From the NCBI GenBank assembly GCA_009869945.1, contig WIXG01000012.1, positions 62,001 through 126,000 on the forward strand: a stretch of DNA of 64,000 bases, given 5' to 3'. The DNA is from Mesaphorura yosii. Lineage: Eukaryota; Arthropoda; Collembola; Poduromorpha; Tullbergiidae. Under the pieces are notes generated by a model. The model was given only the letters and a program-made list of their open reading frames with translations, was not told the DNA's origin and made no database searches. Below, piece by piece: positions 23,614-34,596 of this stretch (positions within the stretch are counted from its first letter, which is position 1; every line of letters begins with the position of its first letter). The translations under genes and the position numbers were made by a program.

Positions 23614-25508
23614 TTAAAGATTGCCCAGGGAAAACTTATTCGTGGCCGCCACTTTACGCTGGCCGTCGATGTCCTCAACAATCGCAACGGCAATTGACTG
23701 TGACTTGCTGGAATATTCTTCGTTCAGGTAGAAATTCTTCTCGCGCTTCAAGTCTTCCTCGGAATCAGCAATCCATTCCTCAATCCAAATAGCCCCATTT
23801 GGCCGACGACCAATTCGTAGATTGTTAACATTCACGTCCGCTGGAATCTCCACGAGTTCGGTGATCTTACGAGCGTTGTGCTTCTTATCTTTTGGTCGGT
23901 AAGCGATGACCTACCAAAGAAAGCGCAGAATGTGAAGGGATGTGACCACAGTTGGCAATTTAAACTTCCGAGTTGGAATCATATGCTAATGGATGGTTAC
24001 GATGAGAACGTTGCCAGCAAACTCAAGTGAAATATTTTGGTTCTGAATTCCAGGCAATTTGACTTCTGCTCGGAACTTTCCTTTGCTCAATTCTGCCTTT
24101 GACGTCTTTGAAGCAGGAACCTGCGAAAGTCTTTGGAGAAGGGTCGGTGAACGTTGTTTCTTCACCTCACCCACTTTGTTTACACGTGCAAAATCGACAA
24201 ATGTCTCCGCATTTCCAACGATGATAGTGTCTGCCGTATCCAGTTTCTGTTTATCAGTACCGACAAGAAGCTCAAAGCGTCCTATAGGTCTTCCAGCCGA
24301 CGGGGAGAGAGGCTTGGGCCCGGATTTGCCAGCCTGTTTCGCTGTTGGAGAGTTTGGCTGGCTTGATATTCTAGAATCTGAAAGAGTCAGCCCAAGCGAA
24401 ATCGCTTTGAGTGAGTTTTTCTTCGTGATCTTCGCATTTGGGTCGCGCAACAGAAATCGAACATAGTCAACTTCTGGACTCGGGCGAACTTCCTTTGCCT
24501 TCCTTGATTTTCTGCTGTTGGGTTTCGTTTTCGGGTTTCTAGGCTTCGACAGTTCTGCAATTCGCTGGTTAAATCTGGCGAGTTTGCTCATTCGGGCAGA
24601 TTTTGCAGTTGATGCACCATCTGTTAGCTCGCTAACACTTTCCGCCTTTGGTACCCGAGCTGTTTCAGCAGTTCCAGTTTCAATGTCAGCGTCAGCCACC
24701 TGAACCTGCTCCTTCTGTGCCTGCTTCTTAACTTTACGTGCTCTGACGAGGTAAGAGATAATTTATTACGTCTTGCCTGATGTAAATTGTAATTTTGTAA
24801 TTTGCTGGTTTGTTACTTTGGGGATTTCGCCCTTTTTGTAACGGTGATGCAAGTGCTCTTCTTCGAGGCTTGGCCATCATCTTTTTCACGGGTGCTATCT
24901 TGTTTCAAACCTCCTGTTTCTGACTTCGAAGTTGCTGCACAGGGCTCACTTAAATCATTTTGCTTCCGCTGCTTTGACCTTGACTTGAGTTTCTTTTTGG
25001 TGACATTCCGAACGATTTGAACTCGATTCGGACTTGGAGTCGTTCGAGAGATAGGGTTCGGCTCTTCTTGAACAACTCCATCTTCTTGTTTAGCCGTCTT
25101 ATCCATGCGCACAACTTTCTGTGTCTTTTGCTTCTGGCCCAAGTTTTTCTCGCTTTGGCTTTCGTCATTTTGCAAATTCAACTTTCCAGCCGTGATTCTC
25201 TCGACCAACCGCGCAATTTGTCTCTGGGCTTCTGGTGTACCCAACAGTTGAGGGTTTGATGGACGAAGGTACCCTAAAACGATCATATCGTTTAAGTCCT
25301 TCGTTAAGTGCATCTATCTGAACTCACCGTGTATCTTCAAGTCTTTGACAACGTACTCCAAGTCCTCTTTGATCTTAGCACCAATGGCGGAGGGCTGGTT
25401 ACCGCGAGGAAGTTGTTCCAGCAGCAGCGAAGATGCGCCTGTCAAGTCACTGGGAAGCATGCTCTTTTGTGAAAGCTTTCTCCCTGGCTTTTGAAGAGAT
25501 TTTGACAT
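23614..25508 (-). CDS. Large protein with C-terminal alpha-crystallin/Hsp20-like domain
   Basis: Four exons (25508-25328, 25273-24817, 24742-24001, 23910-23614) sum to 1,677 nt and close at 558 aa. Residues 1-110 include a helical stretch (GYLRPSNPQLLGTPEAQRQ). Residues about 110-430 are highly basic, Ser/Lys/Pro-rich and probably disordered (KKKLKSRSKQRKQ, KARKVKKQAQKEQ). From about residue 434 the sequence matches the sHSP fold strand by strand: FRAEVKLPGI, NISLEFAGNVLIV (split by the last intron), RKITELVEIPADVNVNNLRI, then RPNGAIWIEEW in place of the usual DGVLTIEAP. A tail of about 45 residues follows (FYLNEEYSSKSQS...). Typical animal sHSPs are 150-250 aa. The related CS domain of PIH1/p23 proteins has the same fold, but the LP-x-x-V-D-x-x-x-L and N-G-x-L-x-I-E pattern fits sHSP better. 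Function is inferred only. Confidence 0.75.
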
Positions 25509-25939
25509 TTTGAAAATTTCTAAACGATTCAATTGCTTTCACGAAAAATGGCAAAGAACCCGGGATTCTGTAATTGAAAAGCAACCAAGCAAAGTAAAGC
25601 TCGCATAACGTTCTGAAAAGTTCATCTAAAGAACTCAGAAATCGGATTCCGCGTTGATTGTGGGCTCCTACGCCATTGTTAATTGCCCATTTGGCAGTGT
25701 CAATAACACAAGCATTCTACCGCCGTTAAGTGTGGTTGTCGTAACATTCGAAAAAATTAAATTACACGTCATATTTTCAGGCTCATTGACTTTCCTCAAA
25801 TTATAGAATCGTTTTATTCGCAAATACTTGTGCAGGCAAATAATAAATACCATTCTTTACGAAGAAGAGTTTAGTGATAAAACGAAGTAGCAAGAGTGTT
25901 TATTGATTGATTACGGACTACTTAACTATACTAAGCTAA

Positions 25940-28900
25940 CTACCTCCACAGTTGCTCTAAATGCTTTCGTTGAGCCAATTTCTTCGTGGCGTATGTGGCA
26001 ATGCAAAGCGCGCTGAGCACGATTGTTATGAACCAGTGATCGAAGTCATCTTTTAGCACGTCAAAAGTCTTCGATGGAGCCACTTTCGTGAAGAATAAAT
26101 CTGTAAATGCAAAGCAAGTGCCAGATTAAGGTCAGCAATTTCATGAACAAAGTAACACGCTTGCTTCGTCTTTTGCCTACCATTTCCATAGACTAGAACA
26201 AGGCAAGTTGACTCCAGTTTCGTCGGCCACGTTTTAATGCCTCGAACATTTTTCACGCTTTGGTTGTAGTTAATTATCATTTCAGCGGGAACTGGAAGTT
26301 CTGGAATGTATGGCACTGAATGAACCACACCGTCTTCGTCCTGCACTTGGTGGACATACTGCGACTGACTCAGGCGTGGTTGCAGTATCATCCTCGGCAA
26401 CTCCAAAACGCCTCCATTCGGCAAGCCAATCAGAATGTCTTTGTTCGTGATTCCTTTCGCTGTTCTGGTGTGTGCCAATACATTAATTCCAGTCGGGAAA
26501 ATGTACGACTGCTTCGCAATAATGGGTTGGACCGGTGGAGCAGCAAATGAGGAAAATGCTGCAATGGAAATACAAACGGCATATTTTTAGACGACAAAAC
26601 ATAAATGTCTTAAGAACTAAAGTTAACTTACAAGTAGAATTGCTCTGAGTTTGTCCTTCATAAAGTTCGACGGATGTTACTTCGTATCGGCGAGATTTTT
26701 CACTGTATAGGGAATAAACGATCCAGTGTTCAGAGTGGACGACGTGAACAGGACCTTTTGCTTTCTTGTGCCAAAATGAATGGACAACGGAGCCTGAAAA
26801 CGTAATGCACATTAGACAAAGACAACTAAGCATACTAATTAGTAATTACCAGGGATGGCACTGGATATATATCCGATAGATATCGAGTGATATTTTGATA
26901 TTTTTGATATTTTCATATTTTGACTTAAAATGATTACCAACGAGCTTTAAAGCATTTTGCGCATGTTTTCGCGAAAATATCGATGATATTTTTGATATTT
27001 TAAAACACGCCAAAGAGTACGAAAATTTGAAATTTTCGGCATAAGAAGGAAGGGATGACGATAAATATCGAAAATATCAAGGGGTCAAATGAAAATATCC
27101 GATAAATATCAAAAATATCAAAATATCAAAATATCATGATATATATCAAAATATCATGATATTTTCATAAATATCGTGATATTCTCCATCTCTGGTAATT
27201 ACACTGACATACCTGAGACGGCGTCCACAAGGAACACATTGACGTTGCCTACTTCAGCTTCGTACGTAACAACCACCACGAGATTGGGATTCACGTACTT
27301 GTACGAAACCGAACGATCCGGTAGTACTTTGCCTTGAGACTGCACCACTTCTCCTGGAATCTTTCCGTACACTCCAAGTAGCTCCGACTTTCCGAGCTTC
27401 AAGTCCCATGTCAATTTTGCGTCAAGCTTCTGTGCCAGTAAGCACAATAAGGATTAAATTGGGCTTTTGATTTTCGTTCATCCTACACTTACATTATTAG
27501 ACGGGTTCGATTTCATGGCGAATCCTTTCAAGACCGGGCTTCCATTGTTCTTCTCAGCAGTGAAGAAGTACGTGTTCTTGATTTCTGGCACATTTAGTGG
27601 ATAAGTATGAATTACTAGATTTGAATCCAGTAACAAGATTGGTTTAACAAAGTTAAGTGATTCAACTCGATGCTGAAGCATTTGACTCTGAATGATTGGT
27701 GGGTATGTTTGCGGCTCATCCAGATGCATTCCTTCAACGGGATTAAATGGGAATAAGATGGTGGATTTTGAATTAGGCTTTGCGCTGCTGTATATGACTG
27801 TGGCCAGTGGTTTCAATGGTCCATAGCTCGAAGATCGCTGAATGTACAATTGTACAGATGAGTCACTGAAAACTCCAAATTCTGGAAGGATAAAGCTGTA
27901 ATTAATTTGTCCGGAAGTGCTGTCCATCCCGAGCACCTGCGATAGTGATAATTTATTAGTTCACACACAGGCTCTAAGACAGAAAAGACGTAGAACGTAC
28001 CTTTCCAATGGAAGTAACCAACACAATAACCTTTCTCATGCCAAAGCGATCCTGCCCCTGAGTGTCTATCTTCCCACCAATGAGCATGTTTTCAATTTGA
28101 TTCTTGAATTTTACGAGAAATCCTGCTATCATGTCGACTTGCGCCTGTGGGTTCCAGGAAGTCTCCTCCTCCTCAGGATAATCAACCATTTCAACACTTA
28201 CGACGTGGGCGAGAGATTCTTGTCTTGACCACTCCATTTGAACAGAGCCTTTGTCACTAAACTTTGTTCCAAACAGCAACTCGTCTTGAGTGAATCCAAC
28301 GAACCCACATTGCGAGTTGAAACAGATTCCTCTCGTGAGTGATAACGACGGGATGAGCATCGAAGTTTGGATTTGTAAGGACATTGAAGGCTGTTTTTCG
28401 TTCTTCTCGTTGTAGGCGTCCATGCTAATCATTCGAGCCGTTTCCAGCGTCGAGATGAATAAAATTGGCTCTCCTTTCACATTTGTTTGCGATAAAGCAA
28501 CGTAAGGCGACTTCGAAGTGTGAGGAACTGGGACGAGTTCTGTCTCGGATCTGTGCCAGTCATTAACGTCAGTGAATTTAGTGCTTGAAAAACAAATGGA
28601 AGAAATAAAGAAGTATTACGTACTTTGCATTTTGGGTGATGCGGAACACCTTGGCATAGCCATTTCCTTTGACAGCTACCGCAGAAAGTTGGTTTGTTCC
28701 AGTCAATGAAAGTTCTTTGATGGGGCTACCAACTTCAAGCCTTTTCTTCAGTATGCTACCATTTTCCAGATGAATTATAGATATCGACTGGTCTTGAGCG
28801 CACACCAAATATGGCCCAGCAACTTCACAGACGTCAGCCTTTTCAAGTCCTGCTGTAATTTCCTTATGCATTATCGGAATATTTTGCTCCTCATTCACTC

Positions 28901-29541
28901 CTTTTCCGTCTTTTATGGAAAATTTGCTTATTCTGATCCTTGGAAAGCTCTTCGCGTTCACAAAATAAATGTTGGAATTGTATTCAGCAATGTGTGTTGC
29001 ATCTTCTTTGAAAATCCATTCGTATTGAGCGAGCCCATTCGTCGTTACGAAAGTCCGAGCTTTAATCTTGTTATCTTGCGAAGAAACTGATAGAATGTGT
29101 TTATCGCCATACGTTCCCAAGAAGTGCAATCGACCAGTTGGCTCAAGGACGTTACGATAGAGCACGGCGCCTGAAATACAATACGGAATCAGTAATTGTT
29201 GTAATCAGACCACGGCAACAGAATGTGATGTCTGATGATCACCCGTAACTCCATGAACAGCTCCAATGACATTATTTTCTGCACCAACTATTACTCGCTT
29301 AGGTTGATTGGGGTCTGTCAGAATAAATCTGATGTGTCCGAAATACTTTTGATGCCTGGAATCACGCATTTCATTTTATCAACGCTAGACACAAACACTA
29401 AATGAATGACGGATTGATTAGATTTAACTCTTACCAGTCAAACTTCCCTGCTTGATCTTCGTACAATGCACTAGTGTAATAACTCGGTAGGATTATGCTT
29501 AGTACAATCAGCAGAACGCTCACTCCGAAATGACCTCGCAT
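25940..29541 (-). CDS. EMC1: ER membrane protein complex subunit 1
   Basis: EMC1 is the large scaffold of the ER insertase for tail-anchored and multipass proteins. The start at 29541 gives a signal peptide (MRGHFGVSVLLIVLSIIL). The next residues LYEDQAG-KFDW, then QKYFGHIRF and VIVGAENNVIGAV, match the N-terminal propeller of EMC1. The C-terminal DUF1620 region includes KKAKGPVHVVHSEHW, ELYEGQ, RTAKGITNKDILIGLPNGG and INYNQSVKNVRGI. A single transmembrane helix follows DDFDHWFITIVLSAL and the protein ends KHLEQLWR, as in other animals. About ten exons. One intron (about 26850-27200) carries a hAT-type MITE and is therefore several times longer than its neighbours. Confidence 0.95.
26850..27194. 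mobile_element. hAT-type MITE in an EMC1 intron
   Basis: 345 bp bounded by short inverted repeats (CAGGGATGG at the left, CCATCTCTG at the right, one mismatch when inverted) and an exact 8-bp duplication GTAATTAC on both sides (26842-26849 and 27195-27202). An 8-bp target duplication with CAGRGATGG-type ends is the signature of hAT elements. The interior has no open frame and is built of repeats of a GATATTTT / AAAATATC unit in both orientations, making it largely self-complementary. GTAATTAC is itself palindromic, so one could also read the ends as a longer inverted repeat. The length, ends and lack of a transposase point to a non-autonomous element. Confidence 0.82.
26863..27185. repeat. 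GATATTTT/AAAATATC repeat interior of the MITE
   Basis: Repeated ATATC/GATAT units spaced 8-20 bp apart, mostly GATATTTT on the left half and AAAATATC on the right half, with ATCATGATAT palindromes near 27135-27165. The composition differs sharply from the flanking coding exons. Confidence 0.75.
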
Positions 29542-30234
29542 GCTTCCAATTTCCTGCAGGCATAAAGTCCGTAATTAATCGCCGACCAACCACTCACTCA
29601 CTGAAACAGGAGTGGACATACCTTAATTGTTGGATTCTAGGGTAAATTCCTTGCCTTACTGCTGGTCTAATAAAGAGACTGGAATAAATTAGAAATCAAA
29701 ATATCAGCCTCTCACTTGAATTTAACTTGGAGATATTATCCGCACGTCCGTCCGGCTAATCGAATTATATCATGTGTTATATTGCTCTTTGCATGAAAAA
29801 TTTCTACAAATTCAAATGGCGCGTGGCTGACAGAGTCGCAGTGTCGCAAGAAATTACACGCCTGCGAGAGACGAGAATGGGATGCGACCGCACTTGGAGA
29901 CTTGTGCACAATTTCACAGCATTGTTCACGCAAATTATCGTTTGCCACTACCATGACGAGCCGGTAGGGAAAAGGAAGGATTCGTCGTGGGTACCCCTGT
30001 TCATGGTAACTCACGGAGTGTTTTGTCAATGAAATTAATCAATGGAAGCAGAACGTTGATGACGCTTATGGATAAAAAAGAAGCGTTCCAAGCTGAAAAA
30101 AATGAAGGTTAGGTTCGCGACACGTAGTAAAGAATCCTGATATCGTTCGGTGGCAGCAGCTAATTAATTGAACTTGATTTTAAGTAGCACCACCACCAGC
30201 ATTCCAGTGAATTGATATCAACTACGAGCGGAAA
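29542..30234. promoter_or_regulatory. Shared upstream region of EMC1 and the PIERCE-like gene
   Basis: About 690 bp between two divergent start codons. No coding signal was recognised. It must contain both promoters; I do not see a clear TATA box or a defined initiator. Confidence 0.5.
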
Positions 30235-31471
30235 ATGGGTGAAGGTTGGAATCCGTCAACAGGTTATGCGTGGGGATGTACAAATCCCGTCGGTTGGGTC
30301 CCGTTTCCAAAGAAAATCCCGAGGCGTCATCCACTTTTGGACGCAACCGGACGAATTGATGACCCGTGCGCACGACCGGCGTATGTTGCTCCGAATTATG
30401 AGTACGTTCACGACAAAGAGAACGCGTAATAATGCTGTTGATCGTGATCAATAACTTTAACGAATCCTGACTAGGCTGACGCCGAAATTCCAGGCACCGC
30501 TCGAAGGACATCCGAATGATAACTGTAAATTGGCTGACTATCAGGGCCAGAAGGACGCGGAAGAAAGTGGAGCACTGGCAACCAATAACCTCGCGAATGG
30601 CACGGCTGGCGTCAGGCTGAGGGTGCAGCCTGTAATGACACCTAACACAATGTATAATTTCTATTATCTCTTGTCCACGCTTCACTTTCAAAGTCCAGTC
30701 CAGAGTCCAGATGATAATGCGTTTCCTTAATTCCAGAATGGCCGAACCTCCAATTGAAGACTGTTGCAAGGATTCGCGTGATTTGAGCGTACTCAAGCAA
30801 GAAGTTGAGAAGATCGTTGGACCCGATGAAAGGTTCGAAGACCAGATGCCGCAGCCACAGGATGATGACAAGTGCAAGTCTGCGAGTGGCCAAACTTTGC
30901 CGGAATACCCTTGCAGAGGAGTTATTAAGTAAGTGTTTTGGTGATTGAAATTTTCATTTCCTGTTCAGAAATTCTACAACTGCTTGCTTGTCGCTACATC
31001 TATTTTTAGGGCGCCTCGTCCAGGCTGGTTGAAACAAAGGCCCGGAGAGAAATGCAAGCCGTCGTTTGTCTCTATGCGTGAGCCAAGCCCGGAAGACAGG
31101 AAGCCTCTGACCGGAAGAGAATTTGTCGAGGGAAAACGCACCTGCGACCTGTACCCGATTCACAAAGACTTGCCGGCGAGATTTAACAATGCCGAATGGT
31201 TCAAGGTGAATACCTGTGATGCAATATCAAATTAAATGCCAAGTCTAAATATTAACTGGCTTGACTTCTTGTGCAGGGATACGGATGCGAACATCAGGCT
31301 CACCCATTCTACCAAACGACACAAATGGACTACTTCCGATTTCCGCCAACGGCTCACACGATGACTCAAGTCTTCTACCCATTAAATTGCAAATTCACAG
31401 ACCATTTAGCAAAAACAGGAATGCCCCGAAACAGATCATTGAATCTCATGTCTGATAAGTCATATATTTGA
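30235..31471 (+). CDS. PIERCE-family (piercer of microtubule wall) axonemal protein with long N-terminal extension
   Basis: PIERCE1/2 are microtubule inner proteins of motile cilia doublets. Five exons (30235-30425, 30475-30651, 30737-30928, 31010-31205, 31277-31471) close in frame at 316 aa. The last roughly 85 residues match the family: DLPARFNNAEWFKGYG, FYQTTQMDYFRFPPTAH, QVFYPLNCKFTDHLAKTG and MPRNRSLNL correspond to the conserved RFNN-x-x-WF-x-GY, Y-x-T-x-x-x-x-Y, VFYP and RN-x-(S/T)-LN blocks. The N-terminal 230 residues are Pro/Cys-rich (WGCTNPVGWVPFPKK, PEYPCRGVIKAPRPGW) and have no counterpart in the roughly 110-140-aa vertebrate proteins. The acceptor of exon 3 and donor GTATAA of exon 2 were chosen because they keep the frame. 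AATAAA at 31548-31553 is a likely polyadenylation signal. Confidence 0.8.
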
Positions 31472-31547
31472 AGAAACGAACAGCAGCAATTTGTCAGTTA
31501 TGTAATGTAAATTGATTCTCATTTATTCTACAAAGTGCGAGCGAGTA

Positions 31548-31553
31548 AATAAA
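31548..31553 (+). terminator. Candidate polyadenylation signal of the PIERCE-like gene
   Basis: AATAAA 76 bp after the stop codon, within an AT-rich tail. Confidence 0.5.
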
Positions 31554-31778
31554 TTTCGACGCTATACAAATTTACAATAAATTGTAATTTGAAGCTAACG
31601 GAAAGCGGAACCGAAGTTCGTGACTAAGATTGAGTCTACTTTGTAATCAATTAACGAATCAACTTAATTAGTGGTATATTCTACACTACAGATTTGTGTT
31701 TTAGTGTCCTATCCATTAACCAGTCTCATTCAATTATCGTCCCTTAGTTCTTGCACTTTTCTGTTCAGCCGGCTAAAT

Positions 31779-32315
31779 TTATGCCGTTGTGGGCTTCGCA
31801 ACTCCTTTCGCGTTATTCTTGACCTTGTAATCGGCAAGTGCTGCTTTGATGGCGTCTTCCGCGAGCATGGAGCAATGCAACTTGACTGGGGGCAGGCAAA
31901 GTTCCTTCGCTATATCGGTGTTCTTAATCCTGCCGGCATCATCCACAGATTTCCCCTTAATCCACTCGGTAGCAAGAGAGCTTGATGCGATTGCTGACCC
32001 ACAACCAAATGTCTTGAACTTCGCATCAATGATCTTGCCATTTTCGTCAACTTTGATCTGCAGCTTCATGACATCCCCACAGGCTGGAGCACCCACCAGA
32101 CCCGTTCCTACACTCTGATCGTTTTTGTCCAATGCTCCAACGTTTCGAGGATTTTCGTAGTGGTCGATGACTTTCTCATGGTAACCAGCTTGCTGCTGCA
32201 AGAAAGGGCTGATGCAGGGAAGCGATCTTGAAGTAGAACCGTTGAACAAGCCCGATCCAAGACCGGAACGTGAAGCGGTCTTAATGCAATTGAGAACGAT
32301 TTGAGAATTCGACAT
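31779..32315 (-). CDS. ISCU: Iron-sulfur cluster assembly scaffold ISCU (mitochondrial)
   Basis: The scaffold on which mitochondrial [2Fe-2S] clusters are built with NFS1 and frataxin. A single uninterrupted 178-aa frame. Residues 1-43 form a Ser/Arg-containing, acid-free mitochondrial presequence, followed by YHEKVIDHYENPRNVG. The three cluster-ligand cysteines are present in APACGDVMK, FKTFGCGSAIASSS and KLHCSMLAEDA, and the chaperone-binding motif LPPVK is intact. The coding region has no intron, unlike nearly all neighbours; a 5' UTR intron cannot be excluded. It is divergent from PEX12. Confidence 0.97.
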   Translation of the reverse strand: MSNSQIVLNCIKTASRSGLGSGLFNGSTSRSLPCISPFLQQQAGYHEKVIDHYENPRNVGALDKNDQSVGTGLVGAPACGDVMKLQIKVDENGKIIDAKFKTFGCGSAIASSSLATEWIKGKSVDDAGRIKNTDIAKELCLPPVKLHCSMLAEDAIKAALADYKVKNNAKGVAKPTTA

Positions 32316-32898
32316 CTTGAAATTCTGCAGGGTTAAACAAATTACAACTTAATTAGTTCTTGAAAACTTACTTTATTTGCGTACAATAATTAATTCTGGA
32401 TACTACTGCGATCGCAAAGTCATACCCGTCATATTATGCCTGAAACTAATTAAAAGATTAGCTGATATTAGATCGCTGGATCCTAACCTGACTGGACACA
32501 ACGATATCGTAATCGTAAATGATTTGGTCGTTTACTTTGGTGTTAAAAATGGTTTACCTTCAATTTTGCGATGTTTTCCAAATGCGTCAAATGTGAAAAC
32601 GTTTGTGATTAATAGTGATGAAACTTTTCCAGCAAATACTTATAATACGTTGCTGAAAATGACCTTGTATTTTTGCACAGAACTGTTCACGCGCTGCTCC
32701 TACGTAGTGAAATGAAATAGCAACTTTCGAGAAGATAGGTTATTACGTTGTAGTGAGAGAGGAATCTTACCTTCCTTGCTTCATGTGACAGAGATTCTTG
32801 ACCAGTTCCGTTGTTTACATTTCGAATCACGAACTCAGTTCTCGGATTTCGGAATAAATTGCACTTGGCATCGGAGGATAAATTTATGTGATTTCCAA
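32316..32898. promoter_or_regulatory. Shared upstream region of ISCU and PEX12
   Basis: 583 bp between the divergent starts of ISCU and PEX12. An open frame at 32377-32715 has no recognisable domain and is probably fortuitous. No defined promoter element is seen. Confidence 0.45.
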
Positions 32899-34339
32899 AT
32901 GACGGCATCCACAGCGTCGCCAGAAATTGGAGCACATTTAACGGATGTCATTAGCAGAAGATCGCCATCACTGTTCGAAATCCTCTCACAGCAGAATCTC
33001 GCTTCCGGTTTGCATTCAGCATTTCAGCATTTAACAAAGGTAGGCTATGAACCACTCAACAACGAGAAGCAAAAGGGGATTGTTCATTGTTCTTATCACT
33101 GGTTGCGCCATTTGTAGGTTCTAGCTTCGGAGCAGCCTGAGAGGCTGGGCTGGTTGTACAGACGATGTGATGAAATCTATCTTCTGTTCAATGCAGCCGT
33201 TCAGTACCACTATTTGAGGACACGAGGTAAATTAATTAACACGGACATGTTCTCTCACAGCATTGGTTTGCTGGGCACAGACTTAATGACTTTGCTGACT
33301 GCGTTTCTGCAGGTGGCACATTGAGTGAAGCTTTCTATGGCTTGCAAAGGGTGCTTTCTTCTGCCTCATCGATTAACTCAATTGGGATTAGGACAATTTT
33401 CCTGACTGAGGTGCTACTTCCATATTGTGAGCAGAAATTTCAAAGAATTATCCAAGATTCAAATTCGGTCGATGCCACCAGTACGCCAAATGTAAGTGTG
33501 CGTTGATCCGAACCTTAGTCTAATTACGCGGGTGGGACCAACTAGCCGGTCTTGAAATAATTTTTCCTCATAGGAATCCAGAGCGAGAACCCTTGGGTTG
33601 AAATATTACTCTCATGTGGTTCGCATCTGCACATTGGTTAAATTCTACTTCTATTCTATGTACATTCTGGACAAAGCAAAATCTCATTCCTTAATTTTCG
33701 CACTCTTCGGATGGAAGCTTCTGTATGCTGATCCTGAGTCGCAGGCAACGTTTGGACTTCATTTGAAAGGTTGGAGGTGAGCAATTAGCAATAAATTGTA
33801 AATTAAGCCTTGAATCAGTACAAAGAATTAATTTTACCAAATGTTTCCAGGCGGGCATTCTTTACTTTGGGCGAGGCAGTTTTGCCTGTGATTGAGTTTG
33901 GATCATTCTTTGTACAATTTCTTAATTGGTGGAATCATGAAAGACGCAGAGAATTTGACGTGAAGCCTATTCCTGCCCCGTATGAAGTAAGTGGATTCGC
34001 AAATCACGACCTTCAGGCGAAAGAATTTGTCTGGTGCATTCGCTAAACTGATTGCAACTTATTTAAGGGAAACTTCAACCTCGACAAAGATAAATGCCCA
34101 ATCTGCAACCAGACAAGGAGGAATAATGCAGCTCTTCGTACGTCGGGGTACGTCGGCAAGCATTTACCCTTAATTTAGTTACAAAAAGTGCCGTCGAACC
34201 GAAGATAAGTCACCTGTTTGCTTGTTGCAGAATCGTTTACTGTTACGGATGCATTTCCAAATACTTGAATCAAATTCACAAGTGCCCCATCAGTGGTACT
34301 CCGTCAAGTGCTCAAGATTTGGTTAGAATATACTCTTGA
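32899..34339 (+). CDS. PEX12: Peroxisome biogenesis factor 12 (RING E3 subunit)
   Basis: PEX12 forms, with PEX2 and PEX10, the peroxisomal ubiquitin ligase that recycles the import receptor PEX5. The start at 32899 precedes PSLFEILSQQNL, then VLASEQPERLGWLYRRCDEIYLL and LSEAFYGLQRV, matching the conserved N-terminal membrane region. Further segments RTLGLKYYSHVVRICTL and VLPVIEFGSFFVQFLNWW correspond to transmembrane helices. The C-terminal RING is degenerate as usual for PEX12: CPICNQTRRN, TSGIVYCYGC, KCPISGTPSSAQDLVRIY. About seven exons. Two junctions (PAPYE / GNFNLDKDKC and RTSG / IVYCY) were checked for frame. Confidence 0.93.
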
Positions 34340-34596
34340 AGTACACTCATCGAAATCACGTTAAAGTTTAAGGTACAGACCCATTAAATCAACTCGAAGA
34401 TTTACAAGAACAAATTCGTTAGCTTGTGTCTTTCAGCTTCAGTTAACAAAATCTAGTCTCATTCTGGTTTCACGAATTTTTTTCTTACAATAAAACAAGA
34501 AACAATTGAAACGAACTACCATAGGGCGAACTTTATCCTTATATATCTGTTTTAATTCTACTAATGGAATTTATTTCGTGCATCCTTTTTAAGGCG

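Noticed and set aside
23614-25508. Calling the sHSP-like gene a PIH1/Kintoun-type protein
   Set aside because: The basic region and NPQLLGTPE segment recall such proteins weakly, but no PIH1 N-terminal domain is visible, and the C-terminal pattern (IPADVNVNNL ... PNGAIWIE) fits alpha-crystallin better than CS.
26843-27201. Reading the MITE ends as a 16-bp inverted repeat (TAATTACCAG...)
   Set aside because: GTAATTAC is palindromic, so it fits equally as an 8-bp target duplication. The CAGRGATGG ends plus 8 bp match hAT rules better.
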